Below, one piece after another: positions 37,724 through 46,152 of a stretch of 64,000 nt of DNA. Source of the stretch: Bryobacter sp964387685 (GTDB lineage Bacteria; Acidobacteriota; Terriglobia; Bryobacterales; Bryobacteraceae); contig CAYLXK010000011.1 of assembly GCA_964387685.1 (NCBI GenBank), positions 62,001 through 126,000 on the forward strand. Direction: 5' to 3'. The notes under the pieces are model-generated. The model was not told the origin of the DNA, ran no database searches, and worked only from the letters and a program-made list of their open reading frames with translations. The position numbers and the translations under genes were made by a program. Each line of letters starts with the position of its first letter. The first letter of the stretch is position 1.

Positions 37724-40650
37724 CGAGAAATTGGGCAGGCGGCTTCGAGGTGCGGGCAGCGAAGGCAATGAACTCCGGGCTGAGGGGGAAAGGAGTCCGC
37801 TGTGCGGAAGCGCTCGAGAAAGGCGGGGTCGAGGTTATTGGTGACTTCGATCACTTCGTCGGGGCGCAGGAAATGCAGGTAGGCGCGGACAGGGGTAGCG
37901 GGGAGGAGGCGGCGGAGGACCTCTTTGTAGACGGCTAGTTGGGGGAAATAGTAGGAGGCGTGGGTGGAGGAGCGGTCCGTCTTGTAGTCGACAATGACGG
38001 CCTCGTTGGCTTCGAGGAACCAGAGGTCCATTTGGCCTTCGAGGACAAGGTCGCCCAAGGCAAGGACGAAATCGAACTCGCGTTCGAGGCGGGATGCGCG
38101 GGCGGCACGCTGGCCCAAGGGGCTGCGGGTGAAGACTTCGGCGAGGGCAAGGACTTCAGGATCAGGGGAATCCACAGACAGGCCGGCGAGAAAGTCGTGG
38201 AGGTCTGTGCCGAGCGAGAGGGCGCGGGGGGGACCGGCTCTGGGCAAGCGGGAGAGGCCGGCAAGGCTATCGAGAAAGAACTGGCGGGGGCAGTGGGCGA
38301 ATTTGGCAAGGTCTGTTGGTGTGGAGGAACTGAAGGCGTGGGGCTGCGGGGGGAGCGGTGAAAGAAGCAAAGCAGGGCGCGATTCGTGGGCATCCAAGGG
38401 AGCGATGGGACCAAGCGGATCGGGACCGTCGCTCAAAGGGGGAGCGGGCTTATCTTTCAGTTGTTTGAGCCAGCCGTTGCGCCGGTCGCCATCCCAGGAG
38501 ACGTAGAGCTTTTGCTCGGCGCGAGTTAAAGCGACGAAGAGGAGGCGGCGCTCTTCTTTTTCTTCCTGGGATTTCGCGTGGGCGTCGATGGCGGCGTAGA
38601 CGGCATCTTTGGCCGTTTTGCCCGAGGTGGGATTCGTCCAGCAGATGCCCACGCCGGCTTTGGGATGGAAGCGGAGACTGTCCGATTTGTTATTGGAGAC
38701 AAAGCGAGATTGGGCGACAAAGACGATGGGAAATTCCAGGCCTTTGGCGGCATGGACCGTGAAGAGCGAGACGGCATCTTCGCGTTCGGTCTCGTCGGCG
38801 GTCTTTTCCGCGGCGGCCGAGCGCATGGCCTCCATGTCGTCCATGAAGGCGCGGAGGTTGCGGGCGCCGCGCTGCCATTCGGTGCGAAGGATGGCGAGGA
38901 GTTTTTCGACATTGGGGCTAAGAGGGTAGCCGGAGTGATCTAAAGCGCGGGAGACGAGAAGGTCTGGCGGAGTGAAGTCGAGGTCCTGGCGTTGGGAGGA
39001 GACAAAAGCGTCGAAGGTGGCGTTGCGGTGGCCGGCGAGAAGGTGGTGGTCTGAGAGACTTGCGAGCGGACTGCGGAAGACGGCGGCCTCGACAATACGG
39101 TCGAGGGGGTTGGCCAGGTAGGAAAGGTAGTTGAGGAGATCGATGACTTCCTGGCGATCGAAGAAGGCGCGGCCTCCGCTGAGGCGGGTGGGAATGCCCG
39201 CGGTGGAGAGGGCGGCGGCGATCGTTTCCATGGCGTTCATTTTGCGGACGAGGATGGCGATATCGCGGTAGGCGGCGCGGCGGAGCTGCCCGGTTTGCTT
39301 GTCCTCGACAACGAAGGAACCATAGAGGGATTGGATCTCGGCGGCGAGCCAGGCGGACTCCTCAGAGGCGCGATCAAAATTGGCGACTACGACGGGGCGA
39401 TTGGAGGTAACGAATTTGCGGGCGGCCTGGAATTGGGGGTCTTCCATGCCCTCTTCGCCGCGGAGGACGGATTCCGTGTAGGCGAGGATCTCGGCGCGGC
39501 TGCGGAAGTTCTCAGCGAGGGTATCGAAATTGCCGACGCGGCTGCGGTAGGCGGCAAAGAGCTCCGGAGCGCCGTGGCGGAAGCCGTAGATGCTTTGGTT
39601 GATGTCCCCGACGGCGAAGAAGCCGCCCGGGGTGCGCAAGAGATCGAGCAAGCGCCACTGGACGGGATTGGTGTCCTGCATCTCGTCCATCAGGATGTGC
39701 TCGTAGCGGTTCTGAAGCAGGGTACGGATAGCGGGTTGGGTTTCGAGGAGGCGGATCGTGAAGTGCTCGACGTCGTGGAAATCCATGCGGGCGGCGGCGT
39801 GCTTGCGCGCCGAGTAAGTTTCCGCAATGCGCTGGAGGAGGGTGTGGAGATAGTGGGACTCCTGGCGGGTTAGGAAAGACACGATGGCAGTGGCAGCCTC
39901 GGCGGCCGTTTCGCAAAACGCTTTGGAAGCCACTTGGAGTTCTTTGGTGAGAGACGCGCGGCCGGGGATGCGGCCAAGGTGAGCGAGGAGAGGCCAGCCG
40001 GGCTCGCGCGGCAGGAGGGCAAACCAATCTGCGAAGTTGGAGCGGAACTCGGCCGATTTCGGTTTCACGGCGGGAGCGGCGAGGACTTGGGCGGCGAGTG
40101 AGTCCAATTGAAGGAGCCAGGAGGCGGGGTCGGTAGGCGGAAGGGGATCGGGGATGTCGCCACTGAGCGAGGCGATCTGGTTGTAGAGAGAGGCCAGTTC
40201 GCGGGAAGGTTCTCGGACGCACCAGGAGGTGAATAGTTGGCGGAGGGCGAGGACTTCGGATTGGGCGGCGGTGTTGAGTACCTCTTCAACGGAGGAATGC
40301 AACTCGGCCTGGGCCAGGCGTTCGTCCCAAAGTTCGATGGTGGGGTCGAGGCCGGCGGCGAGAGAAAACTCCTTGAGGACGCGGATGCAGAAGGCGTGGA
40401 GGGTGGAGATGGGCGCCTGGTGGATTTCGTGGTGGGTGACACGGCGGGTGACGCGGTCGCGGATCTCGGCGGCGGCCTTGTTAGTGAAGGTGATGGCGAG
40501 AATGCTACGGGGGGAGACGTCCATCGTTTCGACTAACCAGGCGAAGCGCTCGGTCAGGACGCGAGTTTTGCCGCTGCCCGGTCCGGCAATGACGCAGACG
40601 TCCTGGCCGGTGCGGGTGACCGCGGCAAGCTGGCTAGGGGTGAGCGTCAT
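37687..40650 (-). CDS. addA: AddA-like UvrD helicase-nuclease
   Basis: Double-strand-break processing helicase with nuclease, 987 residues. SF1A motifs are present: motif I CVIAGPGSGKTRVLTERF, motif Ia AITFTNKAAAEI, motif II ILMDEMQDTNP, GDINQSIYGFRHG, then VSLFTVHAAKGLEFPIVFVA and LLFVALTRAEQKLYVSWDG. The C-terminal RecB-type nuclease shows GDLVLEGQMDLWFLE and AVIVDYKTDRSS. ATG 40650 overlaps the addB stop (ATGA), so the two subunits are translationally coupled. It is shorter than Bacillus AddA (about 1230). It would load RecA and degrade linear or phage DNA. Confidence 0.88.
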   Translation of the reverse strand: MTLTPSQLAAVTRTGQDVCVIAGPGSGKTRVLTERFAWLVETMDVSPRSILAITFTNKAAAEIRDRVTRRVTHHEIHQAPISTLHAFCIRVLKEFSLAAGLDPTIELWDERLAQAELHSSVEEVLNTAAQSEVLALRQLFTSWCVREPSRELASLYNQIASLSGDIPDPLPPTDPASWLLQLDSLAAQVLAAPAVKPKSAEFRSNFADWFALLPREPGWPLLAHLGRIPGRASLTKELQVASKAFCETAAEAATAIVSFLTRQESHYLHTLLQRIAETYSARKHAAARMDFHDVEHFTIRLLETQPAIRTLLQNRYEHILMDEMQDTNPVQWRLLDLLRTPGGFFAVGDINQSIYGFRHGAPELFAAYRSRVGNFDTLAENFRSRAEILAYTESVLRGEEGMEDPQFQAARKFVTSNRPVVVANFDRASEESAWLAAEIQSLYGSFVVEDKQTGQLRRAAYRDIAILVRKMNAMETIAAALSTAGIPTRLSGGRAFFDRQEVIDLLNYLSYLANPLDRIVEAAVFRSPLASLSDHHLLAGHRNATFDAFVSSQRQDLDFTPPDLLVSRALDHSGYPLSPNVEKLLAILRTEWQRGARNLRAFMDDMEAMRSAAAEKTADETEREDAVSLFTVHAAKGLEFPIVFVAQSRFVSNNKSDSLRFHPKAGVGICWTNPTSGKTAKDAVYAAIDAHAKSQEEKEERRLLFVALTRAEQKLYVSWDGDRRNGWLKQLKDKPAPPLSDGPDPLGPIAPLDAHESRPALLLSPLPPQPHAFSSSTPTDLAKFAHCPRQFFLDSLAGLSRLPRAGPPRALSLGTDLHDFLAGLSVDSPDPEVLALAEVFTRSPLGQRAARASRLEREFDFVLALGDLVLEGQMDLWFLEANEAVIVDYKTDRSSTHASYYFPQLAVYKEVLRRLLPATPVRAYLHFLRPDEVIEVTNNLDPAFLERFRTADSFPPQPGVHCLRCPHLEAACPISRYEVPNRNDSIE

Positions 40651-43199
40651 TGGCCGGCTGCCTCGGCTTCCTCTTCCTGTTCGCCAAGCTGGAGGACGCG
40701 AAGGCGGCAGGCGTCCTGAAAATCGCAGTACGGGCAATTGTTGCGATCAAGCGGAAGAACCTGGATCTGGCCCTGGGCGACAAGCTGGACGATGGACTTT
40801 GATTCCTCGGTGATGCGAGTGAGGATTTCCTCCAAGGCCGGTCCGCTAAAGGTAGTGAGCTGGGCCTCTTCCCTCAAGGCCACGTAGGAGAAGCTTTCGA
40901 CAGTAGAGACGCTTGGTCTATGTTGGAGGGCGAGGGCGTAGAGCCCGCCTTGGACGTATTTTTCCTTGAGACCGGCGACCCTCGAGTATTTGTAGTCGTA
41001 CGCGCGGGCGCGGCCGTCGGGGCTGAGGTCGTAGCGATCGATTTGACCGCGGACGATGGGGCCATCTTCGATCTGGAAGGAGAACTTTTCTTCGAGATAG
41101 GGCGTCCAGCCCGGGGGAGGCAGCGGTGGATTCTTGGCAAAGAGACGGAGGTGGCGGGTGAGATTCAGGCGCTCGAGTTCGGGCTTGTAGCCGGGCGGGA
41201 TGCGGTGGCGAAGGAGAGCGGCGTCGAAGGCTAGGAGGCCAAGACAGACGAGGTCGCGCGAGGGGTCTTCCATCCAATGCTTCAGGGCATCGTGGGCGAT
41301 GGAGCCAAGCACGAGCTGGTCCAGGCGCTCGGAGGGCAGCTTGGGCAAGGATTCGAGTTGGAGGCCGTACTGCGCGAAGTGCTTCCACGGGCACTGGAGG
41401 TAGGTTTCGAGTTCGGTGGCGCTCCAGGGGCGGTCCGGACGATAACTGGAAGGGACTTGCCCGTGGAGAGGAGCCGGAGCGGGCTGGGGGCGGGCGACAT
41501 CGAAGCGAGGCCAAGGCGCGCCGGCTTCCTCTAAGAAGGGAGAGGGTAGGGAGGGATCGCCGGTCTCGTTGTAACGGGGATAGCTAAGGCTGAGATGAAT
41601 GAGGGCTCGGCTGCGCAGAACGCGCCAAAGCAGGGATTCCTCCGCCTCACGGTCCTGCAACGTCTTCATACCGAATTGATTGCGCAGGTCGTCGCTCAGG
41701 AAGGGATCGGGGACGGGCGGCGAGGGGAAAGCGCCTTCGATCAGGCCTGGGGCGAAGACGTAATCAAGTTCCCACTGGCGGCTCTCGTGAAGGTCCATGA
41801 GGTGGACGACTTCGCGGCGGCGGTCGCGCTCGCGGAGCAGAAGGCCGTCGAACTCGGCTTCAACGGCAGCCCAGAGGGCGAAGACGCTGATGGATGTGGA
41901 GGGGTCGAAATGGGCGGCGGCAGCGGTGAAGAGCGAATCCAGGGTGGAGGTGACGGTGGTGAAGTCGTTCCAGCGCGAGGCGAGGATGGGTTCGTCGCTT
42001 AGGCAAGAAGGGGGGGCAAAGAGCGCAAGGGTGCGGCGGAGTTCTTGAGCCGCCTCCAGAGGCGCGAAAGAAGCGGTAGGCCAAGGGGCTAGCGAGGCGA
42101 GTTGCGGGAAGGAGTCGAGACCGGAGGCCGGTAGGGATTGGCGAACGCGCCACTCGAGCGCGTCGCCATCGGGGTGGCCGCCAAGGCCGGTCAGATTCCA
42201 ACGGAGAGCGGTGAGGACGCGGCTTTGTTCCCAGCCAGATTGAGCGGCGGCGATGAGGTCGCGCACGAAGGCGACAAAAGGATGTTGGGAGAAGTCCTGG
42301 CCAAGATAAGAGCGGGATGGGATGGCGAGACGGGCGAAGGCATTTTCGAGCAAAGGCAAGTAAGCGGCGGGCTTGGGCAGGAGCACGCCAATGCGCCGGA
42401 GCGGAACGCCTTGAGAAACAAGTTCTTGAATGGAAGCGGCGATGGAGAGAACTTCCGCTTCGCGGGTGGCGGCGTGACGGACTTCGATTTGGGGCTGGCG
42501 ATAAAGGGGGGCGGGCTCTTGGGTAGGGAGGGTGACGTCGACGCGGCAGTGAGCGGCAATTGCTTCGAGGAACTCAGCTTCGGCGGCGGCAAATGTAAAG
42601 AAACCGTCGAAAAGCAGATGACTAAGGCCGGGGAGGCGATTGGCCTCGAACCAGGCTTTGGCAGCGAGGAGGCGATCACCGCGCAGACCGAGTTGCCGGG
42701 ATGCAAGCGAAGCGGCCAGCGCGCCATAAACTTTGCCCAAAGCGCCAGGGACCTGGGCGGGTAGTACGGCGGCCAGAGAAAGTTCCTCGAGGGTGCCCAG
42801 GAGGGCACGCCGAAAAGAGAGAGAATCGCGCAAGGGCTTGAATTCGGGCGGGCAATCGTCAAGGAGGATTTGAGCGAGGAGTATCCCGAGTAGGGCTGGG
42901 GAAGGGGCAGCGAGAGGGAGGGGCAGTTGGTTAAGAAAACGGCTGAAGGTGGAAACCGTTTGGCGACGGAGAAGAAAACCTTCGCGCGCCAGTTGGTTGC
43001 GCACATGGAGAGCCATCGTGGCGGAAGGGACCAAGAGGCGGACGGAAGGGTCGTGCCGAGTGAGGGCCTCGCGCAAAGTGCCGAGGAGCTGAGTGGATTT
43101 CCCGCTGCCAGGCGGTCCAATTAGGAAGGCTACGTTAGAGACCGCGCTCGAAGCCTTGCGAGTTGCCCCGAGGGTATTCACGCGAGCGCGCGGGCTCAA
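40647..43199 (-). CDS. addB: AddB-like nuclease subunit with Fe-S cysteines
   Basis: Partner of AddA, 850 residues. It keeps a Walker A (FLIGPPGSGKSTQLL) in an otherwise degenerate helicase region. The C-terminal PD-(D/E)XK nuclease shows IVRGQIDRYDLS and AYDYKYSR. Four cysteines typical of the AddB iron-sulfur clasp are YLQCPWKHF before the nuclease and CPYCDFQDAC after it. The start is TTG 43199 or GTG 43181. Both overlap the upstream 117-residue ORF by 47-65 bp, so the first residues are uncertain. Confidence 0.82.
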   Translation of the reverse strand: MSPRARVNTLGATRKASSAVSNVAFLIGPPGSGKSTQLLGTLREALTRHDPSVRLLVPSATMALHVRNQLAREGFLLRRQTVSTFSRFLNQLPLPLAAPSPALLGILLAQILLDDCPPEFKPLRDSLSFRRALLGTLEELSLAAVLPAQVPGALGKVYGALAASLASRQLGLRGDRLLAAKAWFEANRLPGLSHLLFDGFFTFAAAEAEFLEAIAAHCRVDVTLPTQEPAPLYRQPQIEVRHAATREAEVLSIAASIQELVSQGVPLRRIGVLLPKPAAYLPLLENAFARLAIPSRSYLGQDFSQHPFVAFVRDLIAAAQSGWEQSRVLTALRWNLTGLGGHPDGDALEWRVRQSLPASGLDSFPQLASLAPWPTASFAPLEAAQELRRTLALFAPPSCLSDEPILASRWNDFTTVTSTLDSLFTAAAAHFDPSTSISVFALWAAVEAEFDGLLLRERDRRREVVHLMDLHESRQWELDYVFAPGLIEGAFPSPPVPDPFLSDDLRNQFGMKTLQDREAEESLLWRVLRSRALIHLSLSYPRYNETGDPSLPSPFLEEAGAPWPRFDVARPQPAPAPLHGQVPSSYRPDRPWSATELETYLQCPWKHFAQYGLQLESLPKLPSERLDQLVLGSIAHDALKHWMEDPSRDLVCLGLLAFDAALLRHRIPPGYKPELERLNLTRHLRLFAKNPPLPPPGWTPYLEEKFSFQIEDGPIVRGQIDRYDLSPDGRARAYDYKYSRVAGLKEKYVQGGLYALALQHRPSVSTVESFSYVALREEAQLTTFSGPALEEILTRITEESKSIVQLVAQGQIQVLPLDRNNCPYCDFQDACRLRVLQLGEQEEEAEAAGQ

Positions 43200-43488
43200 G
43201 AGAGGGATCCTCGTCTAAATTGGAGAGGTCCAGCGCCTTGACTTCGAGCACAGAAGGCGCAAAGCCATGCGCGGCGAGGATATCGCGAAGCACGGAGGTC
43301 TGGTCCTCGTAGAGGGGAAAGGTAACGAGGGACATACCGCGCAGGGTATCATGCTCCAACTCCGGACTGAGGGGAAAAGGCGCTTGAGCCAGACACTCAA
43401 GGAGGTCCTCGAGAAAGCGGGAAGAGACACTAACGCGGGCGGCGAAAAGCAGGCCAGCTTGGGGGGAATACAAAGTTGCGGCGGACAA
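43135..43488 (-). CDS. Hypothetical protein upstream of and overlapping addB
   Basis: A 117-residue protein without a recognised domain. It begins LYSPQAGLLFAARVSVSSRFLEDLLECLAQAPF and later reads PLYEDQTSVLRDILAAHGF; the alternating helices and strands suggest a compact alpha/beta domain. Similar proteins, as I recall, occur in other Acidobacteria without a function. The start is TTG 43486-43488. The long overlap with addB on the same strand suggests co-translation, so a role with AddAB is possible but not shown. The overlapping C-terminal part (acidic/Arg-rich) may be poorly conserved. Confidence 0.5.
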   Translation of the reverse strand: MSAATLYSPQAGLLFAARVSVSSRFLEDLLECLAQAPFPLSPELEHDTLRGMSLVTFPLYEDQTSVLRDILAAHGFAPSVLEVKALDLSNLDEDPSLEPARSREYPRGNSQGFERGL

Positions 43489-43614
43489 AACTCGCTCCTG
43501 GAAGTCGCCCTCTCGGGGGGCAGATGAGCGCTAGGGCCTCGCTATTTACAAACCGAATATCCTTAGCAGGGGACATATCGGCACGGCGGCCAGAGAACTT
43601 GAGGCCGTCACCCT

Positions 43615-43681
43615 AGAAAGAGAATAGTCTTTCTCTTCACTAGATGCCAACAACGTGTGGAAGTTTCCCGGGAACGGGAAA
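43615..43681. repeat. Two hairpins in the 207-bp gap between the sigma-factor operon and the addB locus
   Basis: AGAAAGA (43615-43621) and TCTTTCT (43628-43634) form one hairpin. TTTCCCG (43664-43670) and CGGGAAA (43675-43681), with a GGAA loop on the top strand, form another, starting 15 bp after the Spy-like gene's stop. The second is a candidate terminator for the minus-strand operon, though it lacks a long T run. The rest of 43489-43695 shows no gene. Confidence 0.45.
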
Positions 43682-43695
43682 TTCACACTAAAACA

Positions 43696-44073
43696 TCAGC
43701 GTTGCGAGCGTTGCCAATCGGTCATCAAGCGATCGAACTTTTTGCGTTGGCTTTCATCCAGAAGTTTGGCAATCGATTCGCGGCCAGAGAGGCGAACTTC
43801 CTCCGTTTGCGCGCCGAGCATTTGGAGCATTTTGAAGTGGTCGTCAAGCTGCACCTCGACGCGCTGGCGCTGTTCATCAGAGAGGGATAGTTCTCTCTTG
43901 AAGAAGTCCATGAGTTCACGGCGATCCATGCTGCGCATGGCGCGAGAGGTATTAGACAACGGGGACCGAGCGACAATCTTCATGGCAAAGGCGCCAGCGG
44001 CGGCTCCAGCCAGAAACACGGTAAGGAGGGCGGTCATCACCTTGGGGTGAGACCATGTGATGCGTCCAGTCAT
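43696..44073 (-). CDS. Spy/CpxP-like envelope protein with N-terminal membrane anchor
   Basis: A 125-residue protein with an N-terminal membrane helix (VMTALLTVFLAGAAAGAFAM) and a helical periplasmic part: RRELMDFFKRELSLSDEQRQRVEVQL, then LLDESQRKKFDRLM. The L-S-x-E-Q and LL-x-E-Q-R/K-x-x-F/Y elements resemble the LTxxQ motifs of Spy, CpxP and ZraP, which bind unfolded proteins or metals. It ends an operon with an anti-sigma-like gene (13 bp away) and an ECF sigma factor, which fits an envelope-stress module. Confidence 0.72.
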   Translation of the reverse strand: MTGRITWSHPKVMTALLTVFLAGAAAGAFAMKIVARSPLSNTSRAMRSMDRRELMDFFKRELSLSDEQRQRVEVQLDDHFKMLQMLGAQTEEVRLSGRESIAKLLDESQRKKFDRLMTDWQRSQR

Positions 44074-44086
44074 AGCTCTGGAGCGC

Positions 44087-44596
44087 CTACTGGTCGTAGG
44101 TGGTCAATTGAACCAAAGCGGCGCCGCGGTCGGCCTCGATGTCGCTGGATTCCACAATGGGGAGCTCATCGGAGTCTGAAACCAGCACCGCGCCGTGAAA
44201 CACCTGCGCGGTTTGATCGACTGCAACGGTGGGGTCTGCCGCAGGGGTACCGTCAAAGAAATTGGCGGCCAGGAGCATCGCAGCCAGCGCGAGAGAGGCG
44301 TAGGCCAAGCGAGCCCCGAAAGGATCGACGAAAAAATTCCAGAAAGTAGGTTGTGCGTTCTGGGCCTCAATGGAAGCCATGACGCGGGCGTAGAAGCCGG
44401 GGGCCGGCGCAAGAGTGTCGCGCTCGGAGTCAGTTAGGCGAAAATTTTCGCGGACGAGACGGGAAATTTCAATCATGCCGGAGACTTCTGCGCGGGCGGC
44501 CGGGTTTGTGTCCAGGTAAGCTCCCAGGGGGGAGCCGGAATCGGGCAACGCGCCTTTTTCCAATACATCTTCCAAGCCATCTTCTAGTGGCTTCAT
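44087..44596 (-). CDS. Single-pass membrane protein, probable anti-sigma factor
   Basis: A 169-residue protein with a cytoplasmic N-terminal helical part of about 100 residues, one membrane helix (LAYASLALAAMLLAANFF) and a short acidic periplasmic tail. The order sigma factor, membrane protein, Spy-like protein suggests an anti-sigma factor. The zinc-binding HxxxCxxC motif is absent, so sigma binding would have to use another mode. The name rests on topology and context. Confidence 0.6.
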   Translation of the reverse strand: MKPLEDGLEDVLEKGALPDSGSPLGAYLDTNPAARAEVSGMIEISRLVRENFRLTDSERDTLAPAPGFYARVMASIEAQNAQPTFWNFFVDPFGARLAYASLALAAMLLAANFFDGTPAADPTVAVDQTAQVFHGAVLVSDSDELPIVESSDIEADRGAALVQLTTYDQ

Positions 44597-44770
44597 GTTG
44601 TGCCTCTTCCCTCAAATTGTTTGACCGGCGTCCCCGCTCCGGCGACCGCCTTGGCCTTCTTATTTGAGACCTTGGGCGTTTTGTCAGTCACCGAAGCCGA
44701 TTCCGGCTTTGCCATCACACCGCCGGCCTCACCCGGCGGACCCTACTACAACTCAGCGTACTACTCGGCG

Positions 44771-45436
44771 TTAGGCCGTAGCCGAACCCGGCTTCTTCAG
44801 CAGTCTTTGCGCCGCCTTAAGAAGTTTTTGCCGGGCCCGGAAAAGCTTTACTTTAACTGTATTCTCGTTCATGCCCGTGCGCTGCGCCAACTCTTCCACA
44901 GAGTGACCTTCTACTTCTTTGAGCAGAATGAGGGCACGATCTTCGTCGCTGATCTTATCGAGAATCTTGAGCAGCAGGTCGCGCTGAGCAAGTTGCGTGT
45001 CAACAGCGACATTACGGTCCTGGGTGACCTCGGAATTTTCCATCAAGCGGCTATCGTCTTCGTTGATATCGCTTTCATAAACGAGCTTGCGGACCCTCTT
45101 TTTGCGGAGGTAGTCGTAGCACTCGTTTACCGTGATTTTGTAGATCCAAGTCAGCAGGCTCGAGCGGGAATCGAAATTGCCGATGGAGCTGTAAATCTTA
45201 GTGAAGACCTGCTGCGAGATGTCCTCGGCGTCGTTGCGGTTGCGCAGAATGCCGTAGATGATTGAAAAAACCTTGTTCTGATAACGTTCCACCAACTCAC
45301 GGAAAGCCATCTCATCGCGCTTTTGCACACGTGCGACAAGGAGGCCTTCTTCAGTTTGGGAACGGTCCACGGTTCTATTCGTGCGAGGTTTCGCCGCAAC
45401 TGCCGGAAGGGGAAGTACTCCGATGTACCCGCTCAT
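44771..45436 (-). CDS. ECF-type RNA polymerase sigma factor
   Basis: A 221-residue sigma-70 family protein. Region 2 has FRELVERYQNKVFSIIYGIL, RNDAEDISQQVFTKIYSSI and SLLTWIYKITVNECYDYLRKK. Region 4 has ALILLKEVEGHSVEELAQRT and NENTVKVKLFRARQKLLK. The 30-residue N-terminal extension is Pro/Arg-rich. It lies 174 bp upstream of the anti-sigma-like gene, a gap in which I see no gene. The divergent iscA-type gene shares the 187-bp intergenic region to its other side. Confidence 0.92.
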   Translation of the reverse strand: MSGYIGVLPLPAVAAKPRTNRTVDRSQTEEGLLVARVQKRDEMAFRELVERYQNKVFSIIYGILRNRNDAEDISQQVFTKIYSSIGNFDSRSSLLTWIYKITVNECYDYLRKKRVRKLVYESDINEDDSRLMENSEVTQDRNVAVDTQLAQRDLLLKILDKISDEDRALILLKEVEGHSVEELAQRTGMNENTVKVKLFRARQKLLKAAQRLLKKPGSATA

Positions 45437-45623
45437 GTCCCGTGGGACGTGGGCCGCTTCCGTCGCGTTACGAGTTTTCGTCTACCTAAGGATACTGGGC
45501 TAGGCTAAGATAACAGACTGGGTGGAGATTTTCCTGTAAAAGATTGCCTGACTGGCAGAGTTGTTGCGACCGACAGTGGACCAAAATGATCCAATTGGAT
45601 ATACTGGAGCGAGGAAGCAAAAC

Positions 45624-45947
45624 ATGATTCAACTCACGGAACGCGCGGTTGGCAAGGTACAGGAGATTTTGACGGCGCAGGAACCCCAGCCGTCGGGTTT
45701 GCGGATCTCGGTGGTCGGGGGAGGCTGCTCTGGATTTTCGTATTCGATGGCCTTCGAACAGCAGCCGGGCATGCTGGATAAAACCTATGATTTCAGCGGC
45801 TTAAAGGTGTTTGTGGACCAGGCGAGCATGCTGTATTTGGACGGGGCCGAAGTGGATTACGTCGAGACGCTCGAAGGATCCGGCTTTAAGTTCAACAATC
45901 CTAATGTGAAGTCGACTTGCGGTTGCGGGTCTAGCTTCCAGGCATAA
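45624..45947 (+). CDS. erpA: HesB/IscA family iron-sulfur cluster carrier
   Basis: A 107-residue A-type carrier delivering Fe-S clusters to apoproteins. The three conserved cysteines are Cys35 (SVVGGGCSGFSY) and Cys99/Cys101 (VKSTCGCGSSF), a classic C-x63-C-G-C pattern. ATG 45624 follows GGAGCGAGGAAG; an upstream in-frame ATG at 45561 lacks family support. The host has several Fe-S enzymes in this window alone (FdnG, FdnH, AddB). Whether it is ErpA, IscA or SufA cannot be decided without a tree. Confidence 0.9.
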   Translation: MIQLTERAVGKVQEILTAQEPQPSGLRISVVGGGCSGFSYSMAFEQQPGMLDKTYDFSGLKVFVDQASMLYLDGAEVDYVETLEGSGFKFNNPNVKSTCGCGSSFQA

Positions 45948-46053
45948 AACGGGGTGTTTTCGTCGCGGAGTACTTCTTTTTGTAACGAAGTAGGCCGTTA
46001 GGAATCTTATAGGCAGAAAAGTCATTTGGTAGAGACAAAGCGCAAATACCAAG

Positions 46054-46095
46054 ATCCCCACTTGCCGAGAGGCGAGTGGGGATTTTGGTTTTTTC
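46054..46095 (+). terminator. Strong rho-independent terminator about 106 bp downstream of the IscA-type gene
   Basis: A 13-bp stem (46054-46066 with 46071-46083) capped by a GAGA tetraloop is followed by TTTTGGTTTTTT. Before it, 45948-46053 contains another possible hairpin (TACTTC...GAAGTA, about 45974-45995). No ORF is present, so this stretch is either a long 3' UTR or a small RNA ending at this terminator. Confidence 0.88.
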
Positions 46096-46152
46096 GGGGT
46101 CGTCCCAAGAATTGACCGTAACGCAGCGCCGACTTCATGGCAACTAGTAGCC

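Noticed and set aside
44600..45265. 221-codon plus-strand frame opposite the sigma factor
   Set aside because: The minus strand carries clear sigma region 2 and 4 motifs; the plus-strand product has none.
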